Shown here: in pieces, positions 38,230 to 49,400 of the stretch | Position numbering within the stretch: the stretch's first letter is position 1 | Layout: the number at the start of each line of letters is the position of its first letter | Assembly (NCBI GenBank): GCA_009617715.1 | Contig: VTFK01000070.1 | Span: forward strand, 372,001 to 436,000 | Direction: 5' to 3' | Length of the DNA: 64,000 nt | Origin: Plectrocnemia conspersa | Taxonomy: Eukaryota > Arthropoda > Insecta > Trichoptera > Polycentropodidae | The notes under the pieces: generated by a model | Seen by the model: the letters and a program-made list of their open reading frames with translations, nothing else | Databases searched by the model: none | Told to the model about the DNA's origin: nothing | Program-made: the position numbers and the translations under genes

Positions 38230-40200
38230 ACAGTAAATTTTGAGCAAGAAGAATGGTAAAATTATAATTTAATTTTAAATTATTTAAACGTTAATTAAAC
38301 GATACGATAAAAATGATAAAAATAAAATTTTAGAAACACCAATAACAAAAAAGTATTAATACAACTAAAAAATAACACCTTATTATCTACATATATATTA
38401 TTAATAAATTGGCTATTACACTAATCAGTTACGAAATGTAAAGGCGAGTAAAAAATATATATGTTTTCGAGTGTGTAATATTTTACCAATAACGCTAACA
38501 TTAATTTTAAAAAGCACCTCAAATTTACAATAATAGTTTAAAAGGCAGTTGAATATTATCAAATACTTTTATTTTTACCTTTCATAATGTAAAATAATCC
38601 TGAACTTATATAATTGTTTGTCGAAACCAAATGAATGAAAATGAATAAAATTATAGTGAACCTAGAAAAAGTAGCGAGCCAAACTCCCCCACCCAACCTC
38701 CACAAAGGGATTATCTTATTAATACTTATAATAAATGTATATAGTACAACACCTAAATCAAAATAAAAAAAATGTTTTCAGCTTCATTTTAAATTTAAAA
38801 AAAAAACACATATGGCCGTTCAGGAAATTTTACTTTAGACGCGAGTGAAAAGCTTAATTACACATTTTCTATTACGGAAGACTTGTATTTTGACATTGTT
38901 TGATTATGTATTGCAAAAATATATTCCTAACTAACAATAAACACCCAGATTTATTCAAATTAATCGAAAAACTACAGCTAAGAAAACGACTACCATTCAT
39001 AATATGGGTTTGCGATGGTCGTTTTCTTGCACATGTAACACCACATCAATAACGATTAATTAATATATACAAAATCACGCGACGGCCTTGTCTTGTACTA
39101 TTTCTTTCATGTGACTATAAATAGTCACCTTAAACGCTTTTCATTTTTTAACCTATGCTAACAGAGGGCTTCCTCATTTCAACTTCATGACCTTCGCGAT
39201 ATGAGACAGATATGATTTTTTCCTTTTGCTTTGCAAAAGCCGATCTATACTGTTTTATTCTCATATTGCGGCGAAAACCTAGGCACATATGTACCCATTC
39301 TAATTATACCTAAGATAGGATACAATCATTCCATTAATTCTCAAACTTTTCTTAACTTCAATTAAATGACATATCATAATTAATATTTGTATTAGTATAT
39401 AAAATGAATAACTTAATTTCGATTATTTTTTTATATGACTGTTTATAAATAGATTATTGTATTTTATTTTGAATAAGGAACTGCGTAAATTAGATATACT
39501 TTTTAATTTTGGGGCGCGAGCTGAGCTTCTTAAAATAATATATAAAAATTAGTATCTATCATTTATCATTGCTTAGAAATCAAGATCAAATAGAGAAACG
39601 CCCCAACTAATTTATTTAATAAAACTGATTCAAGCACCATACATTTTACTATTAGACAACATAAAGAAAACATCTTGTAAAAACCGCAATATAACAGTAA
39701 AAAACAAGACATTTTCTTTATGTTATCTTTGTAATGCTCACTCTGTTTAACTAAATCTTTTATCGTCAAGAAATCACGAGATAAAACCCTTCTGTTGCCT
39801 ACGATTTAAAACTAAACATTTAAACACAACATCAAATTATCATATGTGTGTGTATGTACGAATACATTTACTATTAATATATAAACTATCTATATAAGTA
39901 ATACAGTATAATCACTGAAATTGTTCTCAATCATTTGAAAACAATTTTCAATGATATATAAGTTAACTATATATCGTTAACACATATACTAGTAAATATA
40001 TGAACAAAGCTAAACATTAAATACCAATTAGGAATATACTAGATAGTCATATTTTTGGATTAAAATTGACTTTTGTCTAGTAGTAAGTTTAAAATTTCAC
40101 TATCACACAATTTGTGAAGAACAAAGTATTTTCAAGATTCCTATATTGGTGAGCACTTGTGGTATATATACATATTTACATATGTACTTCAATTCGACGA
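38230..40200. other. Region downstream of the Hk stop codon
   Basis: Probably contains the Hk 3' UTR (minus strand) for some distance below 40205; no poly(A) site can be fixed. Holds a hairpin at 38980-39028. Otherwise AT-rich. Confidence 0.4.
38980..39028. ncRNA. Candidate hairpin
   Basis: 5' arm AAGAAAACGACTACCAT, 17-nt loop, 3' arm GATGGTCGTTTTCTT. About 14 pairs with a small bulge. Possibly a small-RNA precursor or a 3' UTR structure of Hk; no independent support. Confidence 0.3.
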
Positions 40201-40204
40201 TGTC

Positions 40205-40407
40205 TTAAACGTCGCTCACGCTCTCCACCTTAGATATGCGACGCTCTTTAAGGGTTATACCCTGACTGGAAATTGACCTTTGAATTGAGCTTGATATTAT
40301 TTGTCCGCTTTCAGACTTTGATTTTTTGACCTTGTTGCCGCCGGCAGCTGGAGATTTCCCTTTGCTCTCTTTGCCTTTGCTCTGATTGCTCGAATGAGTC
40401 GAATCGG
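40205..40407 (-). CDS. Hk: Hk exon 12 (C-terminus, readthrough extension)
   Basis: Acceptor CACAG|CCGATTC joins in phase and gives 66 further residues: [48 protein letters not shown], ending SDV and TAA at 40205-40207. The low-complexity Ser/Lys-rich composition matches the extension part of exon 10. The much higher GC content than its surroundings supports coding selection. Confidence 0.75.
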
Positions 40408-43400
40408 CTGTGTTTTGAATTTAAAAAAATCAAAGTTCATGATTGTAGGAAGGCATGTGTGTATATAAGAAAAATATGGACGAAACCTTATTATTAATAT
40501 ACACTACAGTTACGTAGATTTGATAAGTCTCACATTTTATATTCTTACTAAATACAAGTTTCATAAAAGATAGGATTGCCAACTGTCTGTGTTTTGTCTG
40601 TGAAAAAATATTACTATTACTTCGTTTCAATAAATATAAATAAACTACAGATTGATATTTATAGGCTTAAGGACAGCAATATGACTTAAAATAATATATG
40701 GTTTAAACAGATAATAATAATTTCAGCTCCCTGATTTCCTACACCTCTTAAGCAATATAACACACTATGTTCCGGATTTGGTTGGCAATCCTGGTTACAG
40801 ATCATAACAGTAAGATGAATAGATAATTAAAATATTATAGTCGTCGCCCTTAAATATGTATGAGAGTCCAAAGTCAGTGCTAGTCAAATTTTTTAAGTAT
40901 ATTGATAAGATTTACATTTTTTTCATTTCACATAGCAGTTAATCTTAGTTTAAAGTTTACTGCTTCAACGATGCATACATTGCACTTTAATGGTTCATCA
41001 TTAAAAATCAGATAGCATGTTTCAGTATTTTTCATCATTTTATATAACGTTCTTCCACATTTTTAATGAATTACTAATGCGCTTTTTACATTAATTTTCT
41101 GGTTTAAAATTAAAACAATCAAAAATCTTCTTCTAGTTAATAAAATATTTTACATCTAAAAAAGTGGTTCATTGAAAGAAACAAGTGATAGTCGGAAGAT
41201 GTCAAATCCGGTAAATATGGAGGCTGCAATAAACTTCCCAACTAAGGTTGCAGATTTTATCCCGAGCCAATCTAACAGTCTGTAATGTTGGAGAATAATT
41301 GCTTATCACTAGCGATGATCTTTTTCTCTCATTGCAACAATCAATCGAGTTAAAAGTTTACTGCACATTTTGCTATCAGTTAGTGTTACATTGTTTTAAC
41401 ACATTTCTTTGGAAGCATACCATACTTAACTAGGTGCAATCTGGATTTAGGGGTTGGAATTGCTTTTTCTGCGTGGGATATCTACTATTTTTCTTAGTCA
41501 CTTCAAGGTGATCTAATTCTTAAGAAATAGCTGTAATTTTTATCTTTCCCGCAAAAGAGTACAATTCATAGAAAACCCAAAAACCCTCTTTTCAGCTCTT
41601 GTCAATAGTTTTTTTAACATCTTTATGTAGTAGATTACGAAGAACTTACTTGCTTTGCTAATTCCTTGATGTTTACCGCTGGATGTGTTTCAGTTTCAGC
41701 TTGTATATAGATTTATTTTTTTAAACCATCTCTGGCATTGCCTGGTTTCCAATATGTCGCTATAAATTGCACAAATATTTTTATTCTTGCCTCTTGGTGA
41801 CTTTGATAATTTCTTCTTACACGATTGGATTCTTTAAATCTTAAAGAATGCTCGTTTCTTTACAATTGAAAAGCTTTAATATGACGCTCGTTATGTGACA
41901 GAAAGGTAAATGCGGTGGCTTTTCTCTCGTGTATGTTTCAAGTTGTTAATTAAGAAGTAGTCCAGGCATAATTTTGGAAATCAAGCTCCAAATTGAAGTA
42001 AAGAAGTATGGCAGCTTTCTGGCTTATATAGTCCAATGTCCAGATAGTTTTTTTCTTTGTTCGCTTGTTTATCAGCGTATTTGATTTGGAATGTTGCATG
42101 ATTTAATCCTGGTGGCTTTTGTCATTCTTTCGATATATATGTCGGCACTATTGATCCCGTCAATTATTCTCAAAGCACAGCTGTGTTCTATTTCTCGGAG
42201 TTGATATCCGAAAATCACTGATTCTTCGTAATTTCGATGACCACTAATTTCAACGATAATATTTGGCATAGTTCTATATTTTTGAAAGTTTTAATTCACT
42301 CCAAGACCCCAAAGTTTGTAAATTTGTAAAATTTCTGTATTGCGATTTTCCTTCATTCAGCTTAATTTGTCAGCGTTTATCCAATTGGAAATATTCCAGC
42401 ACTTCCCTGTTGAATCAATGAGAGCTTTCAAATCTGACTTAGGCCGGAGGTCAGAAAAGTACGCGTACAACCTGAATGTCTGAACGACCTGATTATTTTG
42501 GTAACGAATTAGTTTATTATATGATGACATTATGTCTGTACTCAAAATGCAATATAATTTGTCATTACTCAACACGATATTTACAAAAAAGTTTGAAAGT
42601 CATTTTTTTTCGCAAAAATAAAAATGATGCTGTAATTAAAATCAGTTCTCGAGTAGCTAATTTATCAAATAATAAAATAAAGCTATTTACTGATATGTAG
42701 CATTAAAATCATGTATTCTTGTTACTGTCAAAGAATTGTGTCTCGGGAAAATATATTTATTTAAATCTATCAGAACAGTTGCTATAAGTCTAAAGCACAT
42801 TGAGAGTAACATCAATAGCCAATTTAATAGCAAAGCAAAAAAATTGAGAGATTTTCTTTGGCTTCTTTGGCTTTTACACTTTCAGAGTCCCTGCTGAATT
42901 CAACTATTTCCATGACGCCTATATCAAATTATAACTGATATAAGTGCACTTAGCGAAATATCAAATATTTTGTATAATTTTTTTTAAGTAAAAATAGTTA
43001 TACTTATATAGGGTTCTGCAAATAATTAGTTACTAAGCGAGTTTCAGGTTTTATGGCATTAAATTAAAAATGGAAATTATAAGCTTATGATTTTTTTAAT
43101 AGCGGCGCCCTTATAATGAAGTCGCGACGTAAGAACCACTGGCCATACAAATACTGCTTAGTTGCTGTTGATTATTTAAAGAGTCAATGCTATGTTTAAA
43201 ATAACGTTTTTAGTCTGCATAGAACAACTACAGACGAATTTTTTTAACGAAGTTAAGAAAATGTTAATAAATATCCAATGGTGGTAAACTTATATGCAGA
43301 GCGTGTTAAGACTGAGTTGGAAAAAAAACACGAGGCTTGTGAAAATGCAGGAGTTAAAAATCTCTGATTATTCATTGTATTATTTACCAGCAGGACTTTG

Positions 43401-46400
43401 TGGGGAATGTTTCAATCTATCATGTGTTATTGAACTAGTTGTGTCAGTGATGAACTTAACCATCGTCTGTTTCGTGACTTTTTTTATCATGAATATCATG
43501 ATTTGCCATAGCATTGAGATTTTTTTAACTCAAGAGGAACGATTGAAATTTTTCTAAGCAAAAAAAATTGCTCTTAGCTACTTATAATATGTAATTTTAA
43601 ATGGCTTTAGAAATTCGCCTTTGCTACAAATATCATGAATTTTTAAAACGAATTGCACTTGTAACTACAAAAATAATTATTAATGTCAAGCTACTTTATG
43701 TTTTTCCCATGGTTTAAAAAATAAAAAATAAGTGAATACTCTATTTATACAAAAAATGCAGCTGACATATTTTCATAAGTTCAAAATCTCAAATTAAAAT
43801 TAATATAAAATTCAATTAAACCCCAGTTTGAAGGAATGTAATCTCAAAAAAACTGAAATAAAATTTAAAAAAATACAATTGAACCCAAGTTTGATGTAAT
43901 TTTATCTCAAAAAATGCTATGATAAGATTAAATAGAAACATATTTTGAGCAGTTTGCGATAGATGCCGAAATTCATAATTGATTCGTATGATTGTATTAT
44001 TACTATAATATATAACGATTTTTCGTTAATATTTATTTTAATAAGTATCAATACTGTCATGATTATAAAATCTATTACTCGACATGAGTTTTATCGTCAG
44101 TCAACCTTTGGACTTATATATTTCGGGACGGCGACCATACTTTAAATAATGATACATACATTTATGTATTTAAATACAGGCAAATGGATAACAAAATCAC
44201 TGCATGACGATCGTATGTAATGTTGTTAAAAAAATCTATCGTTTCAGGGAGTTTGGTAAAAATGTTCAAAATTGTTCCGACCGCCCGGATACGACAAATT
44301 TTTCTAACACCTTGAAATGCTAACAATCAATGTACTAATCTATAATGCATAATGTTGTTGATTTTTGTTTATATATTTATTTTATAGTTCTCCATGTTGT
44401 ATGCCTCCAAAGTATGGTGCTCTGCTGTCCGAATATCGTTCTAAATCCGACAAAAAAACCGCTTGTGTATTGCACATCGCATATTGAGCCACCCATACAC
44501 CAACGGGTTTTTTGACGGATTTGAACCATGCGATGTCACAGGAACACTGTCGATGTTGCGTTGCAGCACATTTTCGCCATCCATTCATGATAGTAATATT
44601 ATGCTTTTACAATTCAATTGATGTCCTTTCAAATCTTTTACACCAAGTCATTGAGAGTTTTGTTTGGTAAAATTCCAGATAAACTATAAGTTTTCGTCCA
44701 TTTTTTAGGCGTGTAAAAATATTATACGTTTAAGAATGGTAGTGTAACCTTTAGAAATAAAAGACATGCGTTTCCTACCTTTCTCTGACTCGATATGCAA
44801 AGTCGAAGTGTTGCGGCACACGACAGCACCAGAATTAGTCAGGAAGTACTGTAGTTTTCCTTCCTTTGGAGATGCGTCCTGTTTGGAGAGAGCAATATGA
44901 TGGATATTGTAGAACTCCTCTCCTTGTATGCAGGATTATATCTCCTTATATACACATAAATTGTGCCTAATTGTAAATAATTACTAAATTCATCTAAATT
45001 TTTAAAAACTAAATTTGCCAAGTAGATATTCAAACCGCCTATCAGAAAGTGAATTGACTTAATGATCCCAAAAAAAATATTTTATAGATTCAATTTTAAC
45101 AGTCAGTTATAAAGATTTTATCGTTACTACTAATCCAACTAACTAGCGAAATACAGAACCACTAAACAAACTGAAGATCAACAATACTTTTAGCGTAATG
45201 TTTTTTTTTCTTTAGTAACGTTAAGCACTTACCTTAGACTTTTTCCCCGACTTTTGTGATGCGGTCTCTCCACTGCCGCGGCGCCATAGTCACTGAAGCT
45301 CGCAAAAGGCGTTGCTCTTCTGGTCCTTGACAGATGTTGTATCAGCACCTTGAGCAGTTTCTCCGATTTCCGCATCGGATTCTGGTCTGCCTTCGGACGG
45401 CTCCGCAGTAGCATCCTTAGGACTAAATCGAGAAGGATTATTATTCAAAGTATTTTCAAAATAATAACGTAGTGCTCAAACACACACACACCTATCTATA
45501 AGTGCGGTAGAAGAAGCCTGACTTCTCATCAACATCGTTGATATAGCTGGTGGTCTAGTAGGCTTGTTCTCCAAGATCTTTTCGATGTCGTCCATCATGC
45601 TCGCTGAAAGCTGAGGTAGTATCTGCAAGCATACCATGCATTATATATGTAGTATAAAAATATACAAACTCTTAAAAATAATACCTGCAAGGCATGTATT
45701 AGTTCATAGAGTTGTTCAGTGGTAACTGCTCCCAGTAGAAGACAGTGTACCGTTTCGTTCTTCAAGCACCAAGCGACTGCGAGTTGAGAGATGGTACAAT
45801 CTGTATTGTATAATAAAATTAAAGAGTTCGTCCTCGCAATCGATATTTTAAGTAGAATATGTAGTCTTTTGATTATTTATGGACTACCAATGCTTACTCA
45901 GCTTGGTAGCAAGTTCTCCGATGCTGTGAAGCTTTTCGTAGCGAGACTTGGTCTCGTCCGGCTGAGTCCGCTCTCTCGTAGCAGTGCTCTAAATATCATA
46001 CGATTGCTCGTAATAATTTATCGAAACTTATGTAAGTTTATATTATAAGAACTTACATCTCCAGATGTTTCCTCTTCAGCCCAACTGAAGGAGCTGTACT
46101 TGCGATTGAATCTGGATCGTGCAAAGATGCAGTTCAGATCCTCACGCGACAGCCCTCTTCCAGTCGTTATGGCTGACCATACCATAAGGCCTAAGATATT
46201 TTAATTTTATAAAGCTGTATATTCGAATATATTGACAATGATACACTTTTTGAATGATGATTAATATTTTTTGATAAGAATGTGGAATGTCTTTTTTTGA
46301 GAAACAGCCTTTGACTTTTAAAAATAATTCAAGTTCTACTGACATGTACTTGTATCTATTATGTGGATATAGTAATATTGCTCAATAACTATATCATTGC

Positions 46401-49400
46401 AATTTATAACTTGTACATGTATATAGTCATATTGTATTTATTCATGATACTATGACTATGTAGGTGAGGTCTTCTTGTCCTACACATTAAATTTAAAAAA
46501 TCATCATTGATACTGGCTTGTACGTCTAGTCATTTAGTCTTGTGCTTGTACCTGTACGTTTAGTTATTTAATCATGTACCCAATATTCTTGATTGTACTG
46601 TCTTATACTATTAAACTATGTAGGCCAGGTCATCTTGACCTACATATTAAAATCAAAAATTCATCGCCAATTATAAATTTCGAATATCTTGAATTTTTTA
46701 TTATTAAATCTTGTACTTGTACACGATTATCTTGATTATACTGTCTCATACTATGTAGGTCAGGTCATCTTGACCTACATATTAAATTCAAAAACTCATC
46801 GCTAATTATCAATTTATACTGTCTTGAATATGTGTCATTAATTCTTGTTCCTGTTCAAGATTATCTTGATTATATTATCTCATACTAGTCAGCTATGTAG
46901 GTCAGGTTTTCTTGACCTACAAATTAAATTCCAAAAATCATTGTCATTTATTAATTTGTTCTAGTCATTTAATCTTGTACATGTACACGATATTTTTTAT
47001 TGTACTGTCTAAATCATTGTCATGTATCAATTTGTAGTGTCTTGTACTTTCAGGCTTTTAATCTTATAAGAGTACGCGATGTCCTTGATGGTGGTGTCTT
47101 ATGCTTGCACTACACTCTCTGGAAGTTGTCCGAACCGAAGTTCAACTGAAGTCAGCTAAGGTCGCCGACTTTCAAGTAGCGGCCACAATGCCACAAATTT
47201 CATATGCCGTCCGGACGGCGGCCATAAATGACGTCCGCACGGCGGATGCTGTCACGTACAGCTGGCATATTTGCGCGCGATCGAAAAATGTGCCAAATAA
47301 TCGCAATTTTTAAATTGTCGTATTGCTAAAATTACGCTACTGATAATTATAAAAGTTTGTGTAGGCACTCACCAATACAATATCAAGGAAAACTTTTCGG
47401 TCGTAAATATTCAATTTATGCAAAATCTTTGCCGGCTTTTTAAAAATGCCATAAGGCATAAAAATGATCCTAGAATTTGTCGCCATCGATTCTAAATAAG
47501 AATTCGTTATGGTGTGACATTTATATAAACCGATATAGGACAATACATAAGGATATTCGAAACGATTTTTTTTAACAAAATCAAGTACCACTAACTATTT
47601 TTTAATTATATAATTATAAATTAAAAAAAATATAATAACGATATCTGTTAGAAGAATATACTATCAAAAATATAATTAATCCCTTTTGGTGCCCTATAAT
47701 ATTCAAATATGTCAGTAAGAGTCCGTTGAAGTCCCCGATAAACATGTGGTATTATAAATAGACCCCGTGACCACGATGCAGTGCTCGACATGCGTGTTGA
47801 TCATAAGAAAAATTGAACCGAGTTACTCGTTCTATCTCAGTTTGAGAAAAACCATATCATTATCTCTCTAAAACGCGAGAGAGCAAAAGGGGAAGTATCT
47901 CACCGCTCGCGCTCGAAAAAGCAGCTCCGACTTCGGTCCGTTTGCCGACAATGTTCGGAAGCGCTCGAAGCTGGCCAAGTCGACTGAATTACCCCCACTT
48001 TACCACCTGTTCTCGGTAACCTCGGACAACTTCCGAGAGATTTTAGAGCGGGCAGAATCGAACTCGACCGAAGTAACCCACTATATTCTCCGTCCTTGGC
48101 CAACCTTGGCCAACTTCCAGAGAGTGTAGACAGTCATTATTTAGCTAAGTAGGCCAGGCCCTTGAGCCTATATATTAATTATAAATTCCTACTGTCTTCA
48201 ATTTTTTGTCATTAAATCTTGTACTTTTACGCGATTATCTTGATTATACTGTCTCATACTAGTCGGTATGTAGCTCAGGTTTTCTTGACCTACATATTAA
48301 ATTCAAATAATCATTGCCATGTATCAATTTGTACTGTCTTGTAATTTTAGTCATTTAATCTTGTAATTGAATGCGATATTCTAAATAATACTGTTTTCTT
48401 CTATTTAGTTATGTAGGTCAAGATGACTTGACCTACATGTTAAATTTAAAAATCATAGCCAATTATCAATTCCCACTGTCTTGAATTTTTTGTCATTAAA
48501 TATTGTACTTTTACGCGATTATCTTGATTATACTGTCTCATACTAGTCGCTATGTAGGTCAGATTTTCTTGACCTACATATTAAATAACAAAAAAAATCA
48601 ATCACACCAGTGCTTCAAGTTTTTATACTAGTATTCTGTAGGTCATATTCTTGCTCTATATATTGCATTCTGATAAAATCATCAATTTGTACTTCTAGTC
48701 ATTTGATCTTGTACTTGTAGAGGATATTCTTTTTGTATCATCGATCAGACTTTATTGGTATATATAAAATCAGTCATATCCTTGAATTTTTATATTTTTC
48801 ATCAAATTCTGCCATTCAATATTATTGTACTGTTTTGTAATGTTTTGCAGTGTAGGTCAGGCCAGTTCTTGACCTATATATTTGTACTGTCTTATACATT
48901 AAAATATGTATGTACTTGCCTCATAATGAAATTCCAACATTTTTTCAAAAAAAAAATTACCAATCGATCATATACAAACGAACTCACCAACTCCAATTTT
49001 GTTGTATACTTCGGGCATATATAGTTCAGTTTTGTCCCTGCAAAACATATGGTATTCAGTCTGCTCGACAATGGGCGTAATGCAATTGAATTGCCTACAG
49101 TTGGTATATGCCTCCATGATCTAACATGTATGTTAAAAATTCAAATTTTTATACACACACAATACATATTCACAAGCTAGCTACTTACCTCAGCAGCTGA
49201 CCACCTAGCTGTTCCCCAATACAAAACCCAACCCATGTTTATAACATGATTCATTGCCCTGACAATTTCTAGAAAAATATTTTATTTTAGACAAGCAGGA
49301 GAAGCTGGTCTTTGCATAATGTTACGATTCTGTGACTTACCCTCCATTGGACACATGTGGTCCAATTTGTGGAGTAGAACTATATCGATATAGTCGGTTT

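Noticed and set aside
45292..45310. Alternative acceptor just before the Hk UGA (CTTCAG)
   Set aside because: Joining exon 9 there shifts the frame and runs into a stop in exon 11, so it does not explain the long open extension.
47900..48103. 67-codon minus-strand frame
   Set aside because: It lies in the right arm of the foldback transposon and has no domain.
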